A stretch of 64,000 nt of DNA from Carposina sasakii. Lineage: Eukaryota; Arthropoda; Insecta; Lepidoptera; Carposinidae. Position 1 is the stretch's first letter. Each line of letters begins with the position of its first letter. The stretch covers positions 13,685,899 to 13,749,898 of the forward strand of contig CP053152.1 of assembly GCA_014607495.2 (NCBI GenBank). The letters run 5' to 3'. The position numbers were made by a program, and so were the translations under genes. The notes under the pieces were generated by a model. The model had not been told where the DNA came from, ran no database searches, and was given only the letters and a program-made list of their open reading frames with translations. Shown here piece by piece: positions 11,527-23,312 of the stretch.

Positions 11527-13501
11527 TAGTGATTAAAGAGGCGGGTGTGACACCCCCTTAATTAGCCCTATCGACAGGGGAGCTGTAAGGCTGAATAAAA
11601 GATGCGCACGTGTGACCTCGCCTTAACCTGGATTTAAACTCAAATAGATGGTGCTATGGTGTTAAACATTGACAGTGTTGTTACAAAACCACGTCTTAAG
11701 TTAGACACTGTTTAAAATTACATTTGACAGAAACGTGTCTTTGAATATCAAATTTAGTATTGTTTAGATTAAACAATGTTTAAATTAATTTGTAATAAGA
11801 CCTACATTTAGGATGAAACAAAAAAGACATAATATGAAAAAAGATTTTGATCACATTTCAAATGCTTTTACAAGATTTTAGATGAAATCGTTTTGAAAAA
11901 GTAGTTAATAAATGATTATTGACGATTGCCTATTTTAACTAAACCAACTAGTTACACTAATTTTAATTCCACTTTACAAACTACAGATTTGTCCGCGACA
12001 AAACAAAACAAACAAGTTTCAGCACGTAACGTCCGTCCATGTATCATCCGCAGAATTAATTTGCGAGCTTTGGCGGGATATGACGGAATATCGCGTCGAC
12101 CCTGTGTTGCTGCGTTACCGAGTTATTGCCCGCCGCCGCCGCCGCCGACCCTGCGTTACTGCCCGGTTGATGAGCGCCATTTTAGGGCTCTTAAAGTACT
12201 GCTTTTGGCGACATAGCTCAAAAAAGGTAACACTTTAAATACGTTATCTCATGGCTCTCATGTCTCTCAAAGCGAAAAAATTGAGAACATCAATTTATTC
12301 TATATGTAGTTAAATATGAGATGGAAAAACTAAAGTTTTGATGAGATCACAGATTCATAATATGAAATAATGAGCTGACATATTCTGTAAAGTATTCAGT
12401 GAAAATTTGCCAGCTCATTTTTTTTTCCTTAATAGCCATTTCCGATACGCATAGAGATGTTGCTGGTGCACCCTAGTGACGCTCTGACCAAGGCAAAAGT
12501 AATGCAAAGGCTAAAATAGTGATTAAAGAGGCGGGTGTGACACCCCCTTAATTAGCCCTATCGACAGGGGAGCTGTAAGGCTGAATAAAAGATGCGCACG
12601 TGTGACCTCGCCTTAACCTGGATTTAAACTCAAATAGATGGTGCTATGGTGTTAAACATTGATACTATTGTTACAAAACCACGTCTTAAGTTAGACACTG
12701 CTTAAAATTACATTTGACAGAAACGTGTCTTTGAATGTCAAATTTAGGATTGTTTATCTTAAACAATGTTTAAATTAATTTGTAATAAGACCTACATTTA
12801 GGATGAAACAAAAAGACATATAATATGAAAAAAAGATTTTGATCACATTTCAAATGCTTTTACAAGATTTTAGATGAAATCGTTTTGAAAAAGTAGTTAA
12901 TAAACATATTGACGATTGCCTATTTTAAGTAAACAAATTAGTTACACTAATTTTAATTCCAAATTTACTAACTACAGATTTGACCGCGACAAAACAAAAC
13001 AAAACAAGTTTCAGCACGTAACGTCCGTCCATGTATCATCAGCAGAATTAATTTGCGAGCTTTGGCGGGATATGACGGAATATCGCGTCGACCCTGCGTT
13101 GCTGCGTTACCGAGTTATTGCCTGCCGCCGCCGCCGCCGCCCCTGCTTTACTGCCCGGTTGATGAGCGCCATTTTAGGGCTCTTAAAGTACTGCTTTTTG
13201 GCGACATAGCTCAAAAAAGTAACGCGTTAAATACGTTATCTCACGGCTCTCATCTCTCTCAAAGCGATAAAATTGAAAACATCAATCTATTCTGTAGGTA
13301 GTTAAATATGAGATGGAAAAACTAGTTTTGATGAGATCACAGATTCATAATATGAAATAATGAGCTGACATATTCTGTAAAGTATTCAGTGAAAATTTGC
13401 CAGCTCATTTTTTTTAATAGCCATTTCCGACACGCATAGAGATGTTGCTGGTGCACCCTAGTGACGCTCTGACCAAGGCAAAAGTAATGCAAAGGCAAAA
13501 A
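11527..13501 (+). repeat. Tandem duplication, two units of about 0.98-0.99 kb
   Basis: Unit 1 runs 11527-12513 and unit 2 runs 12518-13501. Both begin 'TAGTGATTAAAGAGGCGGG' and both end 'GACCAAGGCAAAAGTAATGC'. They differ by scattered substitutions and small indels. Each contains a (CCG)n run and a CpG-rich patch. The roughly 97-codon frames in each unit are not aligned in frame across indels, so they are not supported as genes. The unit carries no obvious terminal repeats. Confidence 0.85.
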
Positions 13502-13623
13502 TATTAAAAATTTTGACTTCTCACGTATAAATATCGTATAACGTTGCAACAATCGCAAAAGAATTTGCCATTGTAACGCAAAAAAAATTTTTTTTTCGAA
13601 GATACGTAATCAAAACCTTGAAC

Positions 13624-13687
13624 GAAATTGTATTAGGCGTTACAATTCGGAAGTTCAAACATTCACTATGGCTGCGCACCCATAGTG
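13624..13687 (-). mobile_element. 64-bp minimal Penelope-like element with 12-bp target duplication
   Basis: It is flanked by AAAACCTTGAAC at 13612-13623 and 13688-13699. The 64 bp hold the family tail ('GTATTAGGCGTTACAATTCG', 'GAAGTTCAAACATT') and a mini-hairpin 'CACTATGGCTGCGCACCCAT', with nothing between. It is a retrocopy reduced to its termini. Confidence 0.75.
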
Positions 13688-13924
13688 AAAACCTTGAACC
13701 TAAACTACTGTATTTCTACTCTCTGCCACATGTTATGATATAGGGGTCCAAATGACGGTATTTGGACGTAAAGGATTAATTACATGACGCGCTGGTATTG
13801 GACAAAAAGATTTCATTAAATATACTACATGTAATAATATGTATATTATATCTTTTAGGGAATAATAGCTTTGTTTATCTAATTAAATCATATTCGAATT
13901 CAAGTGAAATAAAAATATTTTTTT

Positions 13925-14655
13925 TGACGTGAAACGTCTTTAAAATCGCGCCGAAACATACGGGTACCAGGTTTAAAAACTGGACCGTAACGAAAAGGTC
14001 TATATCATCGTACCTTAATAATTAAAAAAACTATTAGTCTTAGAAACAAAAATGTGGTGTAAATATTTCACTTATATAGTCAGCTCGCTGTTATGACATT
14101 GAGTTCGTGTCGGGGTCAAGCGGGGCGGCGGGGGAGGGATACTGCGATAACTGTGCGAAACCGGCGCTCACGCTTGTTTCTATTCAGTGTAACTCGTGAC
14201 TCCGACTTTATAGCGTGGTGATTCTTTCGTGTGTTTGTCAAGTTTATTTGAACCGATTGATTTATACAAAAATAAGTGTAATTTGGACAGTATTTATATT
14301 TAAAATAACCAGAAAGTGACAATAAATATATAAACATTTGCTATGTCGGCCTCAGCGCGTGCAAGAGCCAGCCAGAAATATAAATTAAGGCTAGCGTTAC
14401 AAAGAGGGGGCTATGGGCCACGCACAGGTACCCCAATGTCCGGCGCCGAGCGAGCGAGACGGTTTCGGGAATGTCGCAAAGCCGACCTCGCGAGTACCAC
14501 TGGAATACCTATAATACGTACCTGTTCTTTTTTATTAAAATACTTAAAACAGCGTCCATCTTGTTTTCATTTCAATCTTTTACTTTAAAAGCGATTCGCT
14601 AACATAGACGTTTCACGTTAAAACCAACGGCCGTGTGCCCCGACACAGCCCCACC
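13925..14655. mobile_element. Inverted-repeat element with CpG-rich centre
   Basis: 'ACGTGAAACGTCT' near 13927 is inverted as 'AGACGTTTCACGT' near 14607. 'GTGTCGGGG' at 14107-14115 is inverted as 'CCCCGACAC' at 14638-14646. The centre is GC-rich. No target duplication was found, and the exact ends are uncertain. Confidence 0.4.
14343..14588 (+). CDS. Short basic frame with AERARRFRECRKA motif
   Basis: An ATG-started 81-codon frame whose first 50 residues are Arg/Ala/Ser-rich and CpG-rich, including 'MSGAERARRFRECRKADLAS'. The motif resembles the basic N-termini of several transposon-encoded insect proteins (impression only). The last 25 residues look non-coding, so the real product, if any, probably stops or splices earlier. 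It lies inside the inverted-repeat element at 13925-14655, so a transposon origin is more likely than a host gene. Confidence 0.3.
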   Translation: MSASARARASQKYKLRLALQRGGYGPRTGTPMSGAERARRFRECRKADLASTTGIPIIRTCSFLLKYLKQRPSCFHFNLLL

Positions 14656-15595
14656 CGCTTTTTTGTACATAATTTCTTAGCTACGCATAATGCTTAAGTT
14701 ACAGGGAAAGAGATTTAGAAATATTTATATGACGAATAAACATTATCAATTTTGAGTCTCTTAGGAAAAAATTACGTAACTACCAGTTCCCGTCCTCTAA
14801 GAGGCAAACATCGGGACGTAGCCGAGATGCTGAGGCCCTTTTAAGAGATCTATAAAAATATACTATTTTTGTGCTTACTGTTAGTTTTATAAATTAAACG
14901 GGTTCACGCACTGCCTACTTTTCCATATTATAGTAAATCAAAACCTTACCTTGGTACCAAAAATGTGTAGGCTCTATAAAATAATTCAAAATTAATAAAA
15001 CATCATAATTCAAAAGCAAACCTGAATTAAATAAAAGCACTCAGCGCTACACAAAGTCGTCGGCCATTGATTCAAAATCAGGGTTCCCTAAGTCTGCAAC
15101 TAATTATAATGTGAAACAATAAATGAAAATGGAATCCAAGGGAACGGAACCCTTCCGGGCGGTCATGCTCGTTTACCTCGTAATTATACTTGGCAAATAC
15201 TTCAATGTAAGGAATGAGGCTTCTCCAGATGAGAATACGGTAAAGCATTTCTTGAATTTACTTTAAAATAATTATGAGGTTTTCTTGAAGCACGACGTGT
15301 GCGGGCAGAATGACTGAGTCCTCAGTTGTATATTTTAGGTTTAAATTGCAATTGTGAAGAGCTACATAACGTCGTCAGGGATAGTGCAAATCCGCGAATC
15401 TACCTTACGTAAAGTCCGCGTATCTGCAATAGATCTAATTTTACATGGGAAGGTTAGACCTTATAAGTATCTTATTTCAATTAATTTCGGGCTCATTTTT
15501 ACACATTATGTAATTATATGCACTATCCCCGACGATAAGTGGGTTCTTGTAGTACCAAAGTTCAGGAAAATGACACGGACAGACAGAGCTCAGTA

Positions 15596-16137
15596 GGGGT
15601 CGATTCATATCTGACAGAAGATGCGTCGAACGTAGGTATCTCCAAGTACAGGCAAACGCACTAACGCATCATCGGTTCAGTGTGAAAGGTTGAATGTTTT
15701 GTCATACAGGGTGTAAAAAGACAACGTTGTTATTTTAATACCTCGTATTCTTTATAACGTAACGATCATTTTTTTTCTATAGAACCAACCCTGGGAAACG
15801 AAAAAATTGCAAGCAATGTATTCGATTGATAAATGTATCTACAAAACTAACATTTTTAAATATTAATATGGTGTCTTTAAAAAAATATGTTTGTTAACTG
15901 TTTCCAAATGGATTTATTTCAAAAAAATGCTGATATTCATGTAACTTTGGACCTCAATATCTTAAAAACCCGTGGTTTCCCAGGGGTACTTCCATAGAAA
16001 AAATTATCGTGATGTTACAACGAATACGAGGTATTAAAATAACAAAATTATCTTTTTACACCCAGTATATTTGCCTGTTCTGACGTTACGCGATCGACAA
16101 ATACGCGACGGATTTTGCGTCAGATGTGAACCGACCC
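15596..16137. mobile_element. MITE with GGGTCGGTTCACATCTGAC ends, host of a nested MITE
   Basis: The left end 'GGGGTCGATTCATATCTGAC' and right end 'GTCAGATGTGAACCGACCC' are inverted repeats flanked by TA on both sides. It is interrupted by an F4 element at 15704-16069. The parent MITE is about 175 bp. Confidence 0.6.
15704..16069. mobile_element. TACAGGGTG-type MITE, family F4, nested
   Basis: It begins 'ATACAGGGTGTAAAAAGA' and ends 'TCTTTTTACACCCAGTAT'. The subterminal 'TTTTAATACCTCGTATTC' is inverted as 'GAATACGAGGTATTAAAA'. The interior differs from F1 and F2 although the termini match. Confidence 0.7.
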
Positions 16138-16865
16138 TAACATATGAAAGAAAAATCGCAATTCTGAACATCTAGCTTACTATTTAAAATAGTTGTAGAT
16201 TGTCTCTAGTTCTGTAGAGAAATTAGATGTGGTAGTTCGGAGTACTATGCCACACTTTAATAAAACACGCGGTAATTTAACTTGAAAAATTCCAGAACAA
16301 AATTCATCGGCTACCCAGACTATACAACAGTTTGTTTTATTCTGAATAACTAAACATTTGTAGACAATCAAGTGAATTTTGCAAAGTTAACTTTAATTTT
16401 ACACTTTTAATTCCAAAAACATTTAGTCTTTATTCAAAACATAAGCTAAGTTTGTAAATTATGCAGTTACTTACCGTATTCTACTGCATGCACTATACCG
16501 TAGTCCGGGAGCACGCTACGGTTTTCCTCAGTTCGCGCTGTTTTGATTTCAAATGACGGGACATGTATAATATTTCGCCAAATATCCTTCATTTCCCAAC
16601 TTACAACAACTTCACAACAAACTAAATTAGACCTTGCTCTACCGCTACAAGGGCTTTTGGGAATGCAAATGTATTTTATTTAGGAATATTCAAAGGTATT
16701 TCAAAGTTGTGCCAAATAGGAAAGTTGTCTTCTAAAGGGAATGTTATTAATTAAATGATTAGAGTTCTGCTATTTATTCAGGTTTGCTAATATTGAATAT
16801 ATTTTCTTAGGATTTCATTTACAAGAGAAAGGGTAAATTAAATAATTAAGTGATTGAATATAAAC

Positions 16866-17095
16866 GAAATTGTATTAGGCGTTACAATTCGGAAGTTCAA
16901 ACATTCACTATGGGTGCGCCGACCCAAAATTTTTGATTTCGGAAATAGTGCGATGTATATCTTGCATGCTAGGTGCTCGGGTCTGGTTTCTCGTGGCGAT
17001 TGTAGGTAGTGCAAGTGCTTGTTTTCGCATTCGCAGTTATCAGATCCGAGGGTCAGTGGAGGGTGTAGGGCCCGGTGGTGGACGCACCCATAGTG
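16866..17095 (-). mobile_element. Penelope-like short element, deleted left arm
   Basis: The tail and outer arm ('GAAATTGTATTAGGCGTTAC', 'CACTATGGGTGCGCC') are at the left. The long right arm ends 'GGACGCACCCATAGTG'. It contains 'CATGCTAGGTGCTCGGGTCT' and 'CAGATCCGAGGGTCAGTGGA', shared with 33734 and 24785. The hammerhead segment is deleted in this copy. Confidence 0.65.
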
Positions 17096-17404
17096 AATGA
17101 TTGATTGTACAGCGCAGGCTCATATTTATGTACCTTGACATATTTGATGATTTTATTCCACGCTATCAAAACTTATCCAAGTTTTTTTTTAACCTAGGAA
17201 AATATAAGTAGTAGTGTCTGAGTATAAGTTACAGATAATAAAGGATTAAAAACTTTCCAGGCTATTAACTTCACCATTTCTGAACGACTTTGAATATCTA
17301 GCAAGATGGAATTTATTATTTTCCAATCTTTGATATTTTCTCCTACTCTTTAAAAATCATCATCTTTTTTCCCTTATCTCATTATTATTTTATGAGATCG
17401 GCGC

Positions 17405-17625
17405 AATATGGTTTCTTTCGAAACTCAGATTGCCAAAGTATTGGCATTTGTTTTCACGGCCGGCTGCCTGTCAGACGCCAACCCTTCTTCTTGGGTAAAG
17501 CTAAGCGACAATTTTTTAGAAAAATCCATACATGAAATAAATTCAGTGGTACAGGCCCGTGACTGGTATCGAACTCACGCCTCCCGACTGAAAGGCTCAT
17601 GTCTTAACCATTGGGCTATAACCGC
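17405..17625 (-). mobile_element. SINE family S4 relative with tRNA head
   Basis: On the minus strand it starts 'GCGGTTATAGCCCAATGGTT' and has the B box 'GAGTTCGATACCAGTCAC'. The head matches 20249-20595 closely, but most of the body differs ('GGCCGGCTGCCTGTCAG' on the plus strand), so it is a subfamily or a chimera. An apparent 73-codon frame is an artefact. Confidence 0.65.
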
Positions 17626-17728
17626 TTAAAAATCTTTAAAAATCACCACTAGCGACGAAAATGATGAGAAAATAGCCAACCATAGAGAACTAATATACAA
17701 AATCACAATGGTTATTTATTAAAATCGT

Positions 17729-17947
17729 ATACAGGGTGTAACAGAAGGGGTATGTTAAGCGAAAAGATATGTAAATAGCCAACTATAAAGAACCTATTTC
17801 CAAAATTTGAGGCCCGAAATCACGTGTTAATTTTTCTATATTGTATGAAGATTTTTGAGTTCTTTAGAAATTCTCCATACTATCTGCAAAAATGGACATG
17901 TGATTTCGAGCCTGACTTAACATGCCCCTTTTGTTACACCCTGTATA
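17729..17947. mobile_element. Foldback MITE, family F2
   Basis: It begins 'TATACAGGGTGTAACAGAAG' and ends 'TTTTGTTACACCCTGTATA', with largely inverted halves as at 8985. A loose fragment of the same family ('GTGATTTCGAGTATTAAAC') follows at about 17970-18050. Confidence 0.7.
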
Positions 17948-18414
17948 CATTGCTGAATGTAGGAAATATACACATGTGATTTCGAGTATTAAACTTTGTA
18001 AATAGGTTAGCTGGCTTAGAGGGCTATTTTCATTACCTTTGTTCTATAACTCGTATCATTAGCACCTAAATAAGAGCAGTGTTCTGAAAATTACAACAAC
18101 GTGGATAGTTTTTCATCTTAAACGTAACAATATGGTCGGGATTTACCAACACCGACACAAGGTGCAAATAAATGCTAGCACAGGATAATTTGAATTTCAA
18201 GAAAGCTGTATTGTTGCTGCATAAGATCCCTATAAACAGATCCGGCGCTTTGTCGGTCTTACAATACCACCTCTGTATGAGATCCAGCGCATTTTGCGCT
18301 GCAATTTGTATTCTGTTTATGCTGGATATTTCTTAAAGCTGTGTAAGAGTTTGCTATTGTACTCGGTGAGCTTTGTTAAGTTTTGTTTGTACGTTCTACT
18401 ACAGAATATGTACC

Positions 18415-18812
18415 TATACAGGATGATTTTTGGTCTTCATCGTTCCCGAAAACTTCGGAATCTCCTCATCATCACGATCATTTTTCTTCTCCATGGAAGC
18501 ATACATGGGAAGTGTCTGGTTTCCAAAATATTAGGGTCTTAAGTTGAGTATGTTGAATAGACTGCGTTTTTCTACATAAATGCACATAGACGCGCATAGC
18601 AAGATTTTTTCACGAGAAATAAATAATATCTGTCTATAAAAAAAACTAACATAATCACTAGACACTTTAAATTACGCCCGATCAAGGCGAAATTAAAAAA
18701 AGAAAAATCTAAAAAAAAAAATCCAGGCTTTTTTTTGCATAAACTTACTTTATTTGGTGTATAGAGTACGTACCCTTCGTTAAGGGTGGCCACGAAAATA
18801 CATCCTGTATAC
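18415..18812. mobile_element. TACAGGGTG-type MITE, family F1 (inverse orientation)
   Basis: It starts 'TATACAGGATGATTTTTGG' and ends 'AAAATACATCCTGTATA'. The interior aligns with 9886-10268. Frames of about 80 codons on both strands here are shadows of the repeat. Confidence 0.7.
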
Positions 18813-18926
18813 CCACTCATATTATTTATTAGTCATTTACTCAGTCATACTTCAATCTTGTTGCCTGAGTATTTTCTAATTAACTGTGTTAAAGACCGGA
18901 TTATTTTTACAAGTTGATTGCATTTC

Positions 18927-19203
18927 CTTTCTTCTATGCTGCTCTGGGAGTAAAAAAAGGAGTATAATACTACAGCTGCTTCTCTTCCCGGGCATAGGTA
19001 CTGTACAAGTCAGTAGAGGGAGAAGAGGATCTTAGTGTTTTGTAGGCGATGGGCTGACCACCTGTCACTACTAACCGAACTTGTACATCTCATTTATACC
19101 CTCAAAATTGGTCAGAAGTGGCACCAGATGGTTCTATCGGCCCTTCGTACTCTGCCTACCCCGTAAGGAATAGAGGCGTGATTTTATTATTATATTTTAT
19201 GTA
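18927..19203 (+). mobile_element. SINE S1 with 10-bp target duplication
   Basis: A full-length S1 copy flanked by ATTGCATTTC at 18917-18926 and 19204-19213. The tail is unusual, with TTATTATTATATTTTATGTA instead of pure TATG repeats. Confidence 0.75.
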
Positions 19204-19785
19204 ATTGCATTTCGCTGAAATTTCAAGATGTTTTGAATAAAATCATCTCGATAAAATCATTTCCGATAGATTAATTACAATTGTATTAAGTGGTATGTTT
19301 TATTAATGTTTATTAATATAAATATAAAAGATTAGAGAAATTCGCCAGCTCTACAAAGTTTGATATCGGACCCTTTTTAAGATTTAAATTTGGGACTCCA
19401 ATCTTTTCGGAAGTATCGATTTGTCTAATTTTGATTGCTATTCGTTCCGAACTAATTTATTATCTTCGAGAAACGAGTATCACTTATATTAATCTCCTAT
19501 CTTAACTATTGCTATGACCACTTCGAAATATTCGGATTCAGAACACATGACATACCAAATAAATTGGCTAGCCATGAGAAGTGGAGAGAATAATACCGTT
19601 CATTACTCTCCAACATTATTGGACATACGGACGGACAATGAGCATACATATATCTTGACTCCCATGCTATCATATGACATAAGTTATAGGATTATGTGTC
19701 TTCTCTCCCTGACTATAAGTAAGACAGGTATTTATTAACAAGGTTCTAATTAGGGCCGATTTTTCCAAGCTTGAATAATAGAAAG

Positions 19786-19990
19786 ACATATGTGTTCCCG
19801 AAATCGAGTAGCCGTAAATGCAGGATCATAAAGGAGAACCCATAGGCACGTTTAGCATAGCTGGGACATATATAAATGATCAATGACAGATTTCTAGCTT
19901 ATAGGCTAAAAGAATGCTCGAGTTCCACAGTCGACTTACGACATGCACGAGTTCTAATGAAGCCCCGCAACAGTACCAAAAAAAATCTTT
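19786..19990 (+). repeat. Dispersed repeat S2
   Basis: This is a diverged S2 copy with 'TGTTCCCGAAATCGAGTAG', 'CTTATAGGCTAAAAGAATGC' and 'GAAGCCCCGCAACAG'. It is non-coding. Confidence 0.55.
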
Positions 19991-20248
19991 ATTTGCGTAG
20001 GAAATCAATAATTTATTTTAGAAGCACCCCCAAAGTTTGTAAAACTTGCATTAGCATAGTGAGAATCCCCGGCTTTGGCTGTAATGTATTTATTCTATGC
20101 AACAAACTTGCATATTCATAAGGATGTAAATGGGAGTATTTACAAGCTGTTCTTGTATGTGGCTTTCATATTTACGAGTACCTACTCCCAGAAATATCTC
20201 AAATTATTTTTGAATAAACATTGCTTTTATATGCCATAAAATAATATG

Positions 20249-20595
20249 ATGATCTCCGACCGTATTTCGGCCAAGGCGACCAATCTCTACGGAGATTGGC
20301 CAGGTACGCAGGAGATATTATAGTGCACAGGTGTGTGTGTGTGCAAACACAGATGCACTCTCTATTCCGTTACTCTCATAGTCCGATGGGACGGAAAGCC
20401 GACACGACCGGAGAGAGATCAGGCGCAGGACCAACGGTTTTACATGCTTTCCGAGGCACGAGCTAAGTGACAATTTTTACAACATTAAAATCTCTACATG
20501 AAATAAATTCATTGGTACAGGCCCGTGACTGGGATCGAACTTACGCCTCCCGCTTGGAAGGTGCACGTCTTAACCACTGGGCTATCATCGATAAC
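20249..20595 (-). mobile_element. SINE family S4, full length with tRNA-like head
   Basis: From the right on the minus strand there is a tRNA-like head ('GATAGCCCAGTGGTTAAGAC', B box 'AAGTTCGATCCCAGTCACG'). Next comes a linker with 'TTCATGTAGAGATTTTAATG', then the body 'CTCGTGCCTCGGAAAGC' to 'CGGTCGGAGATCATCATATT'. This is the only copy here that joins head and body, so it defines the family. Confidence 0.7.
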
Positions 20596-20611
20596 ATGTA
20601 CTTATAACATT

Positions 20612-20820
20612 TCCTGTGCTGATTTCCTGTGGTACTTTACTATTATCTTCACTAACTGCATCAGCTGCATCTCCTTCCATGCATATCGTAAGAGTTACTA
20701 AGCAACTCAGGCATTGTCGCAGGCGATGAGCTAGCAACTTGTCTGTGCTATCATGTGCTGTCTTGACGTTGCTGTGCTAAGCGTGGCTCTTAGATCTTAG
20801 ATAGATTTATGATCCTACAG
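20612..20820 (-). repeat. Dispersed repeat S2, inverse orientation
   Basis: It contains 'GCATCAGCTGCATCTCCTTC', 'GCGATGAGCTAGCAACTTGT' and 'TATGATCCTACAGTACTGG', the reverse complement of the 953 copy. It directly follows the S4 element. Confidence 0.6.
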
Positions 20821-20829
20821 TACTGGATT

Positions 20830-22500
20830 TCCCATTTTCATATTAAAATTTGTGATCACGACAAACCATTTTTTTGTCAGAAAATTGTTGCGTTGTTGTT
20901 GTACTTGTATCTTAGAAAAACCTCACAAAATGATGAAGACATTAAAAACTGGAATAACAAAAATGAAACAAACAAATCGTACCGCCCACGAGCATAAAGT
21001 AGACATCTTGATATCCCGCCGGAAACCACACTAGCAACCGAATTAAAAATGTCGACATCACGGAAATAGCCCATGAAGCTCTATGAAGATGTCAAACAAC
21101 TAAAGAAACTAGAACATACCTATAAAATCCCACCTATCATCCGACCACCAAAGGCAAAGAAATTTAGACAAAAGCATTTCGTTTTTTTTTAAGTTTTTTT
21201 TTTATAAAGTTTATTGTACACGATTACAGTCAGACAGTATATCGCATTAACTTAGAGACAATAGCTAACATGGCCGGACTCTATCCTTACATAATAGACT
21301 CCATCATTAGAATATGTACCATGGCCGAAGAAGGTTATTTATTCTGGCTTGGCCTATAAGGGTCAGTAGTTTGACCAAGTAGTTAAGCTTACTATTAGTT
21401 AAAAATGTTAAACTGTAGTATTTTTGACGTAATTTAAATAATACCTAGTGTAGCTACTGAATAAATAAATTGGTTCTCGTTTTTGCGAGGAACATAATTG
21501 CACGTTTGGCCGAGTAAAAACTTTTTCCTTCAGTACATAAAAACAAAATAAGTACGGTACAAAATTTAGTTGTTGTTGATACTACTGAGTTAAAAGATAG
21601 ATATAGCTATATTTATAGCGATCCTCATGCATTGTGATCGTGCGCAAACCCCATTTACGTCAGCCATATTCGAAAGTGTCCAGTTCACAGAAATCGTACA
21701 CGCCAGGTGCAACCCGACCACGACGGGTCGAAGATTCTGTTCCCGGTTTAGGCAAAAACAACACTCCTCTTTGATGTGAGGATTAGGGCCAGCTGGGCTG
21801 AATTTAATGTGTTTTGAGTAAAAATGTAGTTCAACTTTTAGAATAGTTACAAATGACACAATGGAGAAATAGAATTCCGAATTGAATCCAAATATTTCAA
21901 TACTTAGAGATAAGAGTATTAATAGTATACATTTATGAGAATGGATGTTTGGATATTTATAAAACTTTCACTCAAAATCTACCAAACAGATTTTGAAAAA
22001 ACATGGCAGTTATATAGCTTATATCAAAACAACACATAGGCTAATAATAAAGCTAACTATATACATACATCGCTAACAAAATCACAAGCGTCTGCTTCTG
22101 CTTGTACCTACCTACTCTATATTATAAGTAAGAAACACACTAACCCTAAGAAATTACTTAACCCATGCAAATCTCGATGATGCCATGAACGTATTTAATA
22201 GAAATAGCAAACAATTAGAAGATACACAATCATAATATCCGAGCACAAATGACATAATCTTGGGGACACACTACGCTTACAATACGTGACGTATTTTATT
22301 ATCCTTACTAATACATTTTCTGATGTTACAATGTGAAAATATCTGACGAAAAAACAGTATATACCTGCACTTATAGTATATATGGACACAGAGCCAAAGT
22401 TTCAGTAAGAAAACACTTTTTTTTTCGGAAAATTATAATTGTCATGTATAACAAACAATTCGTGATCTTAAAATCATAATAATAAACCAATCCCTAGAGA
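20830..22500. other. AT-rich stretch with poly-T tract, no gene recognised
   Basis: A T-rich run lies near 21182-21215. Frames up to 89 codons (for example 21590-21859 minus) show neither splice sites nor recognisable motifs. No shared repeat was identified by eye. Confidence 0.4.
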
Positions 22501-22505
22501 ATATC

Positions 22506-23312
22506 ATACATATAAACACGGCTGTAGTCTCCAAATGGGGTAGTCAGAACCACTGGCGGCTCCTGAATTTTTAGATGGGCGTTCACTTTTTTTTAAATAT
22601 GAGCGCATGCAAATTTACAGTTTGGAAACGCCGCGCGTGTTGACTCCCTTATCAAATGAGATGATGCAAGTGCAACCTCACTGTTATTAAAATTCAGATG
22701 ACCTAATGAAACACATTAAAGACAACCATATCGCGTTCTAACTCTGACTAAGCGACAACTAGCGGCCGCATACGCGATTAACGTGGGCGGCGCTCCAGAT
22801 AAGGCTAATTTTTCGTACGAAATCTTCTGTTTTACGCGCTGGCCAATGTCGGTATGTCTCTTTCGCACTCATTGAATAAAGTACTAGGAATCGTACCAAA
22901 TTTCGTTTCATTATAGCGCGAACGCTAGCGCTCCACTCGATATATAAGATTACAACTTACTTGAGACGAACGCGTAGACACTATTGTATAAACATAGTAG
23001 AATTGAAAGATAATTATATATATAGAGAAATATAGATTGCTTATGTAATCTTCGTGGGTGGGAGTACACTGCACCAGCGCTCCTTAGGACGAGCCGCCAG
23101 TGGTCAGAATTGCAGGTTCATGAAAAAGCTCACACAGTGACGTTTAGCAAAGCGAGGACAGTTGAAATGATCAGTTATAAGTTGCTAGCTTATCGCTTGA
23201 GAAAATTCCAGAGCTCCTTAGTCTACTGTTATGACATACACGGCTCTATCCGCAGCTTGTGGTATTCTAGTAAAATCCCGCATCAGCACAGGATCAAACA
23301 AACCATAAAATA
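22506..23312 (+). repeat. Dispersed repeat S2 split by a 552-bp insertion
   Basis: The S2 start lies at 22506-22550 ('GGGGTAGTCAGAAC') and its continuation at 23103-23312 ('GTTGCTAGCTTATCGCTTGA', 'CCCGCATCAGCACAGG'). Removing the insertion and one target copy restores the order seen at 953-1165. Confidence 0.7.
22551..23102. mobile_element. hAT-type MITE with 8-bp target duplication
   Basis: The termini are CACTGGCGGCTC and GAGCCGCCAGTG. Flanks are GTCAGAAC (22543-22550) and GTCAGAAT (23103-23110), an 8-bp duplication with one later change. The 8-bp target and a CA(C/G)TGGCGG-type end are known for hAT transposons. The 552-bp interior has no transposase frame. Confidence 0.8.

Noticed and set aside
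11926..13209. Paired 96- and 97-codon frames in the tandem units
   Set aside because: Frames are shifted relative to each other by small indels, and the proline run comes from a CCG microsatellite.
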